Below are positions 10,454-20,869 of a stretch of 64,000 nt of DNA, in pieces. The stretch lies in assembly GCF_937616625.2 (NCBI RefSeq), contig NC_065575.1:8377501-8441500 (forward strand). Reading direction: 5' to 3'. Position numbers and translations under genes: made by a program. Position 1 is the stretch's first letter; each line of letters starts with the position of its first letter. Origin of the DNA: Mercurialis annua. Taxonomy: Eukaryota; Streptophyta; Magnoliopsida; Malpighiales; Euphorbiaceae. The notes under the pieces were generated by a model. The model made no database searches and was not told where the DNA came from. It saw only the letters and a list, made by a program, of their open reading frames with translations.

Positions 10454-11789
10454 GGGTTTTTGACATATTTGTGTCTCATAGACACAAAAATTCCGGTTTT
10501 GTGCCTCCCACCCCAGCCCGCTATCTGAGATAGCGGGCTGCACACCAGTCCGCCATATGAGATGGCGGGCTGGTGCTAATTTGGGTGATTAAACCTAATC
10601 ACCCAAATTAGCACCAGCCCGCTATCTCATATAGCGGGCTGGTCCCTCCCCAATGATTGGGGAGAGAGTAATTTACTCTCTCCCCCAATCATTGGGGCAG
10701 ATTATATTTTTTTTTAAATCTATTATATATAATAAATCGTAGTTTCTGGATGCACACAATTGACTGTCACGTTGGCTTCCATTTGCTGCATTAATTTAAA
10801 ATTCAATACAATCAAATCATGAACACAAAAATAGATATAAAAAGAAAACAACAAATTTCACTTTTTTCTTAGCAGCATGAAATTAATAAAATAGTAGTAC
10901 GACTAAATCATGATTTAATATATTATTATACCTTTAGTTTTTAATATGTAAAAAATAACTAAATTATCTCCAAATTAGTAGGAATACCTATCTTTTAGTT
11001 TGATTGAATTACGAAATTAAAATACAATATTTGGTCAATATAATATTATTTAAATTTCAATCTTATTATTTTTAAAGATATTATTAATAAAATTAAGTTA
11101 ATGATTTAATTATGGTTATGATAAAACCAAAAAAAGAATAAATTCAGTATGGCTTTTACAAAAATTCTTAACTAATTAAATATTAATTATAAATAAAAAA
11201 TTGATATAATTATAATATTTTTACTAATATGTTCATTGACGAGTTACGTTACGAGCCACGAGCATAGCACGTAATGCGAAACTAGTAATGTATAAATTGG
11301 ACGTTCAGGTTTGATTCGGTTTTGAATTTGGACTTTGATAAAAAAAATTATAGAGATACTTAACGTTATAATTTTTTTTATATTGGACCCTTCGAACCTA
11401 AAGTGTCATATATCCATTAGTTTGAATGGTCACCTACAATATTTGTTTAGAATTTTTTTAAAAATTAATGCTCGAAAGCGTCCGAAACTAGCCCGAAAAT
11501 AGCTAGCTTGAAATACAATTTATTATATATAATAGATTTAAAAAAAATATAATCTGCCCCAATGATTGGGGAGAGAGTAAATTACTCTCTCCCCAATCAT
11601 TGGGGAGGGACCAGCCCGCTATATGAGATAGCGGGCTGGTGCTAATTTGGGTGATTAGGTTTTTAATCACCCAAATTAGCACCAGCCCGCCATCTCATAT
11701 GGCGGACTGGTGTGCAGCCCGCTATCTGAGGGTGGGAGGCACAAAACCGGAATTTATGTGTCTATGAGACAGAAATATGTCAAAAACCC
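10454..11789. mobile_element. Foldback MULE-like element with arms made of serial hairpins
   Basis: Long inverted repeats of about 290 bp (10454-10746 and 11508-11789) start GGGTTTTTGACATAT at the left and end with its inverse. The perfect 9-bp duplication GCTTTTCTA (10445-10453 and 11790-11798) is the Mutator-superfamily length. Each arm is a series of shorter inverted repeats (left arm 10514-10697): a 27-nt palindrome CAGCCCGC...GCGGGCTG, then CACCAG..CTGGTG, CTAATTTGGGTGATTA with its inverse, another ACCAGCCCGCTAT hairpin, and the CCCCAATGATTGGGG / GAGAGAGTAA unit. The centre carries a Helitron remnant. It sits about 125 bp upstream of the gene 1 start codon. Confidence 0.85.
10937..11285 (+). 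mobile_element. 5'-truncated Helitron remnant inside the foldback element
   Basis: Matches the 3' half of the Helitron at 46384-46917, including the ATGTAAAAAATAACTAAATT block. It finishes with the same terminus: a short GC hairpin, then AATGCGAAACTAG at 11285 and T. No TCTATAC start is visible. An alternative start, TCTACTATAATATATAAAC near 10385, would put the 5' end outside the foldback element and is less likely. Confidence 0.7.
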
Positions 11790-11914
11790 GCTTTTCTATC
11801 TCTTTCATTACTTGCAATAAAATATCTATATTTCATTTAACAATTCTCGTCATCTCCGATCAAAAATCTGCTCTCTCTTACCAATTCTACTTAACTGGAG
11901 AAAGAAATAAAGAA
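11790..11914 (+). promoter_or_regulatory. Proximal 5' leader of LRK10L gene 1
   Basis: Short host sequence between the foldback element and the gene 1 ATG. Any promoter further upstream has been displaced by the 1.34-kb insertion. No clear TATA box lies in these 125 bases, so transcription must start inside or beyond the element. This is inference from position only. Confidence 0.35.
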
Positions 11915-12707
11915 ATGAAAGTCCAATTTCTGCAATCTCAAGTGAATTCCATCATCACCACCACCACGCTCTTCTTTCTCTTGATATTTTTGTTTCCAAT
12001 TATATCTTATTCTCAAGAAGAAGATGAGAATTACAGAGAGTGCGGCACTCCTTTTAGCTGCGGAACCTTCATGAATCTTTTTTACCCATTTTGGAGCGAC
12101 GATCGTTCCGAACTATGCGGTCATCCAGGCTACAAGCTTACTTGCATCGCAGGTCAGCAACCCATAATTACCATAAAAAATGAAGAATTTCGCGTTGTAT
12201 CTGTAAAACAAGAAAAGAGTTTGATGACAATAGCGAGAGAGGACTACTGGGAAAATATATGTCCTGGAGACTTCGCAAACACAACCCTGGATCAAGCTCT
12301 CTTCAATTTCACTCAACCATTTCCAAATATTAGTTTATTTTATAACTGCGCCCACCTGCCCTCGAGCTTCCCGGAGATCATATTGCCATGCTATTCTCCA
12401 AACAATCAGAGACCCAATGCGTTCTACGCGACCGATGAGAAACTGAGAGAGTTGAAAATCGAACGACCGCAGTGCGAGCACAGAGTAAATGTTCCGATTC
12501 CGATGGATGCGCTCAAAGAAATTTTGAATGGAGTGGATGCTTTAAGCAGAGTATTGAGACGAGGGTTCGAGGTGATTTACGAGTATCATCAAAATTGCCG
12601 AGGATGCCATGACAGTGGAGGAAGATGCGGTACTAATACGACTACCTCCAATTTCACTTGCCTTTGCCCTGATCACCCCTACGAGTCTTTGTGTCCCCGT
12701 AAAAACG
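11915..12707 (+). CDS. LRK10L gene 1, exon 1: secreted GUB_WAK_bind / WAK_assoc ectodomain
   Basis: Encodes 264 residues plus one base (phase 1), then a donor GTATGC at 12708. Residues 1 to about 33 are a signal peptide (LFFLLIFLFPIIS). CGTPFSCG begins a GUB_WAK_bind domain, the cysteine-rich wall-polysaccharide-binding-like module, with PFWSDD and LCGHPGYKLTC. The C-terminal third is a WAK_assoc domain ending CRGCHDSGGRCG...FTCLCPDHP. The reading frame is open from 11777, but those codons lie in the foldback repeat and precede the signal peptide, so the Met at 11915 is chosen. The role by family is the extracellular sensor of a receptor kinase; the ligand is unknown. Confidence 0.9.
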
Positions 12708-12949
12708 GTATGCCGTTCTTCTTCTTAGGAACATTTTTGCATCTTTCATATAATGGTTATCGATTATAAAATAATTATTAAACTATAGTTTTTTTATAAA
12801 ATAATTACTAGATTTAAAAAGTTATAAAACAAGTATCTAATTATAATTTCTAATATATTTATAAATAGGTTTAACTATTTTAAAATGTTCCATTTTTTTT
12901 ATTTATTGTCTAAATTTGTTAATTGTCTTGTTTACTCTTTTTTAACTTT

Positions 12950-13658
12950 GGCTTAATCACAATAAAATGCCAAACGTATGCGCGAGGGATCAATTATAGC
13001 CAAACGTTTAAAAATCGGATATAGCCATTTTTGACTGTCTCTAATTCTTTTATAGCCATTGGTAAATCAAACCGGATTTTACTCCAATAAAGCAGCCATG
13101 TCATCGTCTATTTATCAGAACGACGTCGTTTTAATTCACACTATCATATTTAAAATCCAAACTAAATTTAGTTCGATTAAAAAAAAAATCTTATACTAAC
13201 CAAATCAAATCTGGGTCTTCTCTATTGAAGAAAAGACCAAGATTTAAGTCTTCTCCTTCAATGGAGACAACACAAATCTGTGTCTTCTCCATTGAAAGAG
13301 AAGAATTACAGTTGGGTCTTCTCCATACAAGGAGAAGATAAATCTGTTTTTAAATATATTTTTTAAAATAGATAAATATTCTACAATAATATAATTAAAT
13401 CTTGGTTTTGATTATTATGTGGTTTGATTTATTTATTTTTGTTGGAATCAAATTTAGTTTGGTCTAAATGTGCCACATATGATTTTAGTTTGATGTTTGA
13501 GATGACATGGCTGCTTTATTAGCAATAAAATCCGTTCTATTCAATAATGGCTATAAACGAATCAAGATAGTAAAAAATGACTATATGTACCGATTTTTAA
13601 ATATTTGGCTATAACTGACCCCTCGCGCATACATTTGGTATTTTATTGTGATTAAGCC
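12950..13658. mobile_element. MULE-type MITE in intron 1 of gene 1
   Basis: A 709-bp element with inverted repeats of roughly 150-200 bp beginning GGCTTAATCACAATAAAATG and ending with the inverse. The 9-bp flanks TTTAACTTT and GTTAACTTC agree at 7 of 9 positions, as expected for an old Mutator-like insertion. The centre has smaller inverted motifs (GTCTTCTC...GAAGAC). No coding capacity. Confidence 0.78.
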
Positions 13659-13978
13659 GTTAACTTCAGTTTTAGCAGTAGTCATCTGTCGTAAAAAAAA
13701 TTAAATATATTTATTTTATATTATTAGTACTATATTTAATTTATTCGAATTCCAAATATGTTCGAAAAATATGATCGTTGACTAATATCTTATAGTCTAA
13801 TAAAGTCAACCTTAGAAGGAGCTAGGAAATTTCCGGTCATTTAATTCTCAAAGTAGTGTGTGTAGAATTTTATTTAGGATGATAAAAGTTTCTAAAATTA
13901 TTGCCTTAGCTTTAGGGAATTCCTGCAGCTTGGGGGCTGCCACGTCAAACTTGTCCTTTCCTTCATTTTGTTATTACA

Positions 13979-14250
13979 TCCCTCCGTTTTAAATTGATAT
14001 AGAATAAATACGAATATTAAAAAATTTAGATTTTCTAGATTAAATGAGTTAATCATAAAAAAAATACCATATTTACCTTTATTTAATATAGTGGCAGTTT
14101 TAATCTTTTAGTAACTTTTATTGTCTTTTCAAAATATTATTTATAATTAATGAAGATATATTTAACAATTATTTAGTAAAATAAATATTTAGTATCTATA
14201 ATTTGCAATAAAAAAATTAAAATAGTGTCTATCAATTTGGGAAAAAAGAA
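13979..14250. mobile_element. Stowaway MITE, diverged copy
   Basis: Its interior matches the two copies at 23402-23683 and 34263-34544 over the whole length (TTTTCTAGAT...ATGAGTTAA...CTATCAATTTGGG). The terminal CTCCCTC is degraded to TCCCTCCG, so it is the oldest of the three. Confidence 0.65.
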
Positions 14251-14784
14251 GTACTGTTTTTTTATTCATCAAATATCATTAAATTGAATATAAAAAAATT
14301 ATATTTATAAAAAAATTTAAAAATTCAAAAACTAAACCCGATAGCCTGACAATGAACCGACTATGTGGGATTATCTTTAACACACAAAAAATGGTAATTT
14401 TTGGTGCAATTAAGCATTTATTTATTTTAGAAGATTTGTTTTATATATGTCCATTTTCATATTGAAACTTAATATAATTCAAATCGTCTCGCCCTCGGTT
14501 TATGCATAATTTTTTTTTAAAAAATCCAGTCTCATTTACCTTTTTTGTTTATGCATAATTTTGTTATAACACATTGTACTTTACTCTAACTTTTCTAATA
14601 TCTCAAATGAACAAGGGTGAATACGGCCTATGACACAGAATAATATAGTTTTTATTTTTCAAAATCATTAACACTTAAATTCTTCCATTTTAAATCAGAT
14701 TATCTCATAAATAAATTTTTCTTTGTAAAGTTAGGTTTAGAATAATTTCATCACAACAATTAAGAAGCTCTCTACTTTTCTTCC
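14251..14784. other. Intron 1 filler, AT-rich
   Basis: No exon, ORF or repeat boundary that I can support. Confidence 0.5.
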
Positions 14785-14792
14785 CGCATCCC

Positions 14793-15532
14793 TAGGGGTG
14801 TAAATGAATCGAACCGAGCCGAGTTTTAGAGTGTTCATGTTCGGTTCGTTTAGCGAACAAGGTGTTTATGTTCGGTTCTTGTTCAATCGAGCTTTAAACG
14901 GAGTGTTCATATTCGGTTCGTTTAGATTTTATAGTGTTCATGTTCGGTTCGTGTTCAGCTCGTGTTCGTTCGTTTAACTGCTAAACGAACAAGTTCGCGA
15001 ACGAGCTCACGAACGAGCTCGATAAGTACTAAACGAGCTCGTTCACAAACAATCTCGCGAACGAGTTTGATAAGTACTATACGAGCTCGTTCGCGAGCAC
15101 ACTCGTTTCGTGGATAAACGAACAAACAAACACGAATATGAGCTGAATAAATTAAAAACAATCTAATCGAACTCGTTCACAAATATGAGCTGAATAAATT
15201 AGAAACATAATTATATACATTAATTTAAATATAAATTACTTCGCGAACACCTAATTGAGTTTCTAAACTACCTTGTTCGTGAACTATATACGAGCTCGTT
15301 CACGATCATTTTCACAAACTTTTAATCGAGCTCGTTCACGAACTCTTATCCGAACTGTTCGAGAACATAAACGAGCCGAACACCACTATGTTCATGTTCG
15401 GCTCGTTTATATTAACGAACATAAAATCAAGGTCGAACTCGGTTCGTTTAGAATACGAACGAACATGAATCGAGCTCTTATCGAGCCGAACACCGAACTG
15501 CTCACGAGCGGCTCGGTTCGTTTACATCCCTA
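14793..15532. mobile_element. hAT-type non-autonomous element rich in GAACGAGCTCG
   Basis: Ends TAGGGGTGTAAATG and CATTTACACCCCTA-like (right end TTTACATCCCTA) with a perfect 8-bp target duplication CGCATCCC (14785-14792 and 15533-15540). The 740-bp interior is dominated by short repeats of GTTCGGTTCG, AACGAGCTCG and their inverses on both strands, so small ORFs in it are artefacts. It lies in intron 1 of gene 1. Confidence 0.85.
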
Positions 15533-15540
15533 CGCATCCC

Positions 15541-16077
15541 TCACTTCTTAGCATATACGTTTTGTACTACACGCATTTTAAAAATATAATTATGAATAAT
15601 CTGATCTAAAATGGAAGACTTTAGCAGTTATTTGCTTAAAAAGGTAAAAACCGAATTAAGTGACGCCGTGTTAAAAGTTCAGAAGCTGTGTTGACCCTTT
15701 GTTATCTTAAATTGTTATCTTTTTTAGTCTTTTCCTATCTATTTTTTATGTCTTAAAAGCAAAAAAATTGAAATTAAAAGAATGAGCCATATTTACAGTG
15801 TTGTTTTTACCAGCAAAAACAATTGTTGGTCTTGATCTAGCATCGTCGAAGAAGAAGAAAAGATCATTTATGATCATTAAACATTTCACAGTCGTAAGGT
15901 GTTCATCGGTTCATAAAATTAAAAAAAAAACAATCATACACTCATTGTACGTCTCATATCCATAACATGTTTAATGAATAGTATTGAACATTATACTTTG
16001 TCCTATCATGAGAGTAAATACAATGATTGGTCTAATAGAGAGCTTTAACAATTATAATTGTTAATTATTTGTTGCAG
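15541..16077. other. 3' end of intron 1 of gene 1
   Basis: Mostly unrecognised intron sequence. It ends with a polypyrimidine-poor but usable acceptor TTGTTGCAG directly before exon 2. Confidence 0.6.
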
Positions 16078-16113
16078 GAAATGATCAGAATATAAAGTTG
16101 AAGCTTGGTATAG
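16078..16113 (+). CDS. LRK10L gene 1, exon 2 (36 nt, juxtamembrane linker)
   Basis: Twelve codons, phase 1 in and phase 1 out, bounded by TTGCAG and GTAAGA. With the last base of exon 1 it reads GNDQNIKLKLGI, the short linker before the membrane helix in LRK10L proteins. An almost identical 36-nt exon with the same borders lies at 59855-59890. It is too short to be found as an ORF; I support it by splice signals, phase on both sides and the second copy. Confidence 0.87.
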
Positions 16114-16174
16114 GTAAGAAATTATCCTATCTCATCTTTGCATTGGACAAATTTTATTAACTTATATATTTTTA

Positions 16175-16282
16175 CCAACTAGGTGTAATTCAAATGGTAT
16201 AAGCGCTGGACAGCAAACTGTCAAGATCGTGGGTTCAATTTCTCCCACAAATGCTCTCCCTTCCCAATTTTCAGAAAAAAAA
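16175..16282 (+). mobile_element. Short tRNA-derived SINE in intron 2
   Basis: About 108 bp with a tRNA-like layout: an A-box-like region around GTAATTCAAATGG and a B box GTGGGTTCAATTTC 40-50 nt later, then a run of 8-10 A. It is flanked by a 16-bp direct repeat AACTTATATNTTTTTA (16159-16174 and 16283-16298, 15 of 16 matching). Internal Pol III promoter boxes, A-tail and long target duplications are the SINE signature. It is not a functional tRNA: the acceptor stem does not pair. Confidence 0.75.
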
Positions 16283-16479
16283 AACTTATATCTTTTTATT
16301 AATAAATAAATATTTATTAAATATTAATTTAATTAAGTTGATGGTTGAAAATTAAACAAATATATATATTCTTACTCCGTCACATCTATTATTGAATAAA
16401 ATAATTAAAAATTTTAATTTGATAAAATAAATAGTTAAAAATAATAAAAAGTGTTGTTATATATCCCCTATTCAATCAA

Positions 16480-17486
16480 TGTTGTCAAACGCACCTGACA
16501 ATTAAACCAGAAAAGATAGAGGGTAGGTTGAAGGTTCAAGAGAAATTAACCCGAATTACAAATAATAATATAGAAATTTAGCTAGGCATTGCTTTTGAAG
16601 TAAATCCCAAAAAATAAGATAAGATTAAGAACATAATGAAGTTTTAATCACAATAATATCAATAACCAACTAAAAATAAGTATCCACAATAATCTTGTTC
16701 AACTCCCAAATATGGAGGATACAAAAAGATAATAAAAATAAAAGCTTCCTAAACTACTAACAATGGTGTAATAAAAATGGTGTAGAGAAAATGTTGGTGA
16801 AGGTAGGTGGTGATGTTGGAGCTTAAAAAGAAGGCTTTATATAGCTCTCCAACATTGAAATTAGGGCTTACATGAAGATAGATCAAAATGCCCTCAAATG
16901 TAGGGGTCGGAAGTACCAAAAGACACATTTATAACACCTTTTGGAGCTGGTCTCGAAGTGGTGCGAGCACCTCAAGAGTGGTGCGTTCGCACCACTTTTT
17001 CTAATAGCTCCCTGTCAAACTCGCACCAAATGGTGCGAGTAACCCAGAAATTAAGCTATGCTCGCATCAAGGCTTGTGCGAGCATAACACCTTCAATAGT
17101 GCCCGACTTCAAAACTTCGTAAATATCAGTAGACATATCGGAATGAGTTGGTTCTTGACTCTATAGAAAACTTAGGATGTCTACTTAATTTCTTGTGAAG
17201 AATATAAGTTCAATAAAAGCCTCTAAAAATCCCAAAATCGTCACTTAATGCACTTGAGTCAGGATTATAAGTCACCGATTGTGCTCTCGATGCCTTCGCT
17301 TGTTCCCGGTTGATCCCCGAAGCTTTAAAACACTTCAATTAAGCCTTCAAACACCTTGATCTTGCACAAATGATCCTGAAATAGCTCAAGCAAAATAATA
17401 AGACATTGATGCTCAAAAATATAAACAAATATGCAAAATTACATAGTAAAATGACTAAAAAAATAGGAGTATTTATACTCCTATCA
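16480..17486 (-). mobile_element. LTR (probably solo) of an Athila/Tat-like superfamily, in intron 2 of gene 1
   Basis: Minus-strand LTR beginning TGATAGGAGTATAAATACTC and ending in CAACA, i.e. TGTTG...CTATCA on the plus strand. The same start occurs at the edges of the gypsy elements at 24573-24609 and 36930-38456, and internal phrases (CAACTCCCAAATATGGAGGAT, GGTGCGAGCACC) resemble the longer LTRs. No primer site or pol lies beside it. Flanking 5-mers (ATCAA, CCTGC) do not match, so one end may be truncated. Confidence 0.6.
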
Positions 17487-18479
17487 CCTGCCTTAAGTTA
17501 TCGTCTCTACATAGTCATCAAAGATAATGTACCTGCTAGTAATCAATATTGAAGTTCTATCCTTATTACAAAACCAAAATATGCACCTTTTAACTCAAGT
17601 TGCATATTTTATAAATATTCATTATGTTAACCTCGTCTCACATTTACCATGAGCACAAGCAAAACAACTAAACATACGCAAACAGAAATAATCAGAGGGT
17701 TAACCATACTAATACCTTTCGAGGAGTTTTTAAATAATTGCAGTATATGACAATTTATTCACTAGATAACAATCAATGTTAAATGTTTTAGCTTAAAATT
17801 TCTTTAGAAGACCAGCATTTAACCGCATACACCAGACACGCTGGGAGTGTTTTGTTCATCTATTTTGCAACCTCTGTATACCGTACATTGTGGTGTTTTA
17901 TTATACCTACCTTTCTATTGAAGTCATGAAGTGGTGCATTACAAAATTCTAATCAGTTGTCCATTACAAGTGTCTTAACTTGTCTACTAATATCCTATAA
18001 TTTCCTTTGAACTATAACTTCCCTCATCTAAATTATTCACAAAGCAAAATCTTTGAACCATTGTATTTTTTAGTATTGAATTTTATATAGCGGCATTTTC
18101 AATCAGCAGTGAATACATACAATATCAAAATTAAAATTCTGGCTGACACCACTTATTGTAGCGAAAACAAATATTTAATTAAATAAGAATAATAAACAAA
18201 CAAGTACACAAAAATTTACATTGTTCAACCAATGTTATCTACGTCCACGTGCAGAGAAAATTTATTCTATTCGTAAGAGTAAATTTTACAATAGAGTTAC
18301 ATCATATAATTTCATATTGATTTAGATTCTAAATGCAATAAACAACTTTAGATAGAGTCCAGCATAATATGATTATCACAATTCGATGAGTCTGAAATTT
18401 CCACACCAACTTTGGCTTTGTTTTGGATGCAAAATGTATTGCTTTTGATTTTCTATTAAAGCTTCCATATCATTGGCAG
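17487..18479. other. Remaining intron 2 of gene 1
   Basis: AT-rich intron with no element I can bound. It ends at the acceptor TCATTGGCAG (18479), which joins exon 3 in phase 1. Confidence 0.55.
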
Positions 18480-19587
18480 CAATTGGCGCATCCTTTGGAG
18501 GAATTGTGATTAGCAGCTATGTCTTTATGTATATTTCCAAAAGAATCCCCTTATGGAAGATCAAAAACAATGACAAAAAATTTGAGGCATTTCTTGAGAG
18601 CTATGGGCCTCTACCAGTTAAAAGATACAACTTTTCACAAATCAAGAAAATGACAAATTCTTTCAAACACAAACTTGGCCAAGGAGGTTACGGAACTGTA
18701 TACAAAGGATACTTATTGGATATTGATCGCTCTGTAGCAGTAAAAATCTTGAATATATCTAAAGAAGAAGGTGAAGAATTCATCAACGAAGTTGCTAGTA
18801 TTAGTAGAACTTCTCATGTTAATGTTGTCACTCTTTGGGGTTCTGTCTCCAACGTGACAAAAAAGTTTTAATTTATGAGTTTATGCCAAATGGATCGCTC
18901 GACAAGTTCATTGGCAACGCGACAACTCATGATCAGCATTTGGAATGGAAGATCATGCACGAAATTGCAATTGGAATAGCTCGAGGACTTGAGTATCTAC
19001 ATCGAGGATGTAACACGAGGATCGTGCATTTCGACATTAAGCCGCATAATATCCTCCTTGACGGAAATTTTTGTCCTAAAATTTCTGATTTTGGACTTGC
19101 CAAGCTATGTACTAATAAAGAGAGTATTATTTCAATTATAGAGGCTAGAGGGACGATTGGGTATATAGCTCCGGAGGTCTTTAGCAGAAATTTTGGCAAG
19201 GTTTCATATAAATCAGATGTTTATAGCTACGGAATGATGATTTTAGAAATGATTGGTGGTAAAAAGAGAGACGAGGCCGATGAGACGGACCGTACTAATG
19301 AAACTTATTTTCCGAATTGGATTTACAGGCGTCTAGAGCTAAGCAATATATGTGAATTGTACGGTGGAGTTTCTGTAGAAGAAGGTGATATTGTGAGAAA
19401 ATTAACGATGGTTGGGTTATGGTGCATTCAGACAAATCCATCGGATAGACCATCGATGAGTAATGTGCTAGAAATGTTACATGGAAGCACCGAAGCTCTC
19501 GAGTTTCCGCCGAAGCCTTTCCTATCTTCGCCTCCGAGGTCTTTACCATCATGTCTATATACTACATCAACATCAATCGGTGAATAA
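18480..19587 (+). pseudogene. LRK10L gene 1, exon 3: transmembrane helix and protein kinase, one-base frameshift
   Basis: After the phase-1 junction come a hydrophobic helix (IGASFGGIVISSYVFMYI), a basic stop-transfer KRIPLW, then a kinase: LGQGGYGTVYKG glycine loop, VAVKIL lysine, EEFINEVASI helix C, HFDIKPHN catalytic loop, SDFGLAKL, YIAPEVF and a normal C-lobe to the stop at 19587. HFD instead of HRD makes it a non-RD kinase, usual for LRK10L. At 18831-18840 (CTCTTTGGGG) one base appears to be missing: the frame from 18480 stops at 18871 and the rest is read in another frame. The exon length (1108 nt) is one base short of fitting phase 1 to the stop. Expected role: Ser/Thr kinase at the plasma membrane. 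Confidence 0.88.
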
Positions 19588-20869
19588 TTCGGCTTATTAC
19601 TTTGTGTGGTGTCAGATCTTTATTTTTAGTTTTTATTTGATGACGAAATATTAATTTAATAAAGTGAATACTGTAAATTTAATTAATATTGCAGGGCTTG
19701 TACTCGAATAAATTTAAACAAATGTGTAGTTATCTTTTTTTAGGTAAATATCTAATAATCTCTAAAATCCAATTTCCATCTACCACAAAAGTATGAATCC
19801 GTCGCAGGGCCATAACTTCAAATATTTAAGTTTAGGCCCAATTCATACTAAAGCCCATGTACTATATGACTTTTATTCAGAGAGCTCTTATCTCAAAAAT
19901 ATTTTGAGATTATTAGATTATTAGATATCTCAAAGATATTTACCATAAGTTAAAATATTTAAATTTATAATATCAATTTCGTACGATTTGAAGCTTCGAT
20001 ACTAAATTAAAATTGAGGGTAGAAGTTATATACTATAGAAGCTAAAATTCCGTTTGCTTTTCCTTTTTGTACTTAAAAACAAGGCTTTTTACACGAACAA
20101 CATAAATTGGCTAATTGTTTACTTTTATACATGTCATATTTTCCCTTACAAAACTACCATACACGGAGCTAATTACAACTTTTATACGGATCTTATATAT
20201 TCAACCCTAATAGCACAATCATTATAATTTCATTTATTTTCTCTCTGCTCATAATTCAATTATCTCTTCTTTTCAACTCATATTTCTCTCTCTTCCTCTC
20301 AGCTCATCTTCCTCTCTCTTTTTTACCATTTTTTATTTTGTTGTTCGTCATCTTCCACTTCGCCGTCCTCTATTTCTCCGCTCCTCCGTCATCGTTCTCA
20401 TCATCGTGTTCGTTGTCATCTTCGCCAACGTCATCATCTCATCTGCTCGTCGTCGCCATCTATTTGATTTTATATCTACAATTTATTTATTCTTCTTCTT
20501 CTTTATGATCTATAATTTTTTTTACTGTTTTTTCACCATTAAACATATATAGAGATTATATTTCAAGAATATAATGCTAATTTCATGTTATGTAATATAA
20601 AATTATAGTTATGGAATAATTTTTTGTTATTTCTGCATTTTTTTGTGTTTGGTGTATTTCTGTGTTTTTTAATTCTGCAGCTCGATTTGTTGATGATGGT
20701 TGATTGCTGAAATATTATAATATTACAGTGTTGTTTATTTTAAGTTGATAATCAGTTGGTATTTCCTTAATTTGAACATTGGAAAATCTTATTCTAAAAA
20801 AACTATTGGCAAATTAGATAATTTTGTCCGTGAAATAAACTAAAAGAAACAAAATTTAACTAAGATTAG
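19588..20869. other. 3' flank of gene 1 and pyrimidine-rich region
   Basis: AT-rich sequence with a long CT/TC-rich stretch near 20230-20510 (TCTCTC, CGTCATC phrases) resembling a 5' UTR, and a second similar one near 21470-21570. The phrase TTATTCAGAGAGCTCTTATCTC near 19875 recurs in similar form near 61212, so it belongs to a dispersed repeat. No gene supported. Confidence 0.45.

Noticed and set aside
10514..10697. CRISPR-like or rho-independent terminator arrays
   Set aside because: The units are inverted repeats of different sequence, not identical direct repeats with spacers, and the genome is clearly a plant's.
11777..11914. Upstream in-frame start for LRK10L gene 1
   Set aside because: The extra 46 codons begin in the inverted repeat of the foldback element and precede a typical signal peptide starting at 11915, so they are probably not part of the original protein.
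14955..15551. ORFs on both strands (68 and 92 codons)
   Set aside because: They arise from the palindromic GAACGAGCTCG repeats of the hAT element.
16186..16258. Functional tRNA gene
   Set aside because: The A and B boxes are tRNA-like, but no acceptor stem pairs and an A-tail plus target duplications show it is a SINE.
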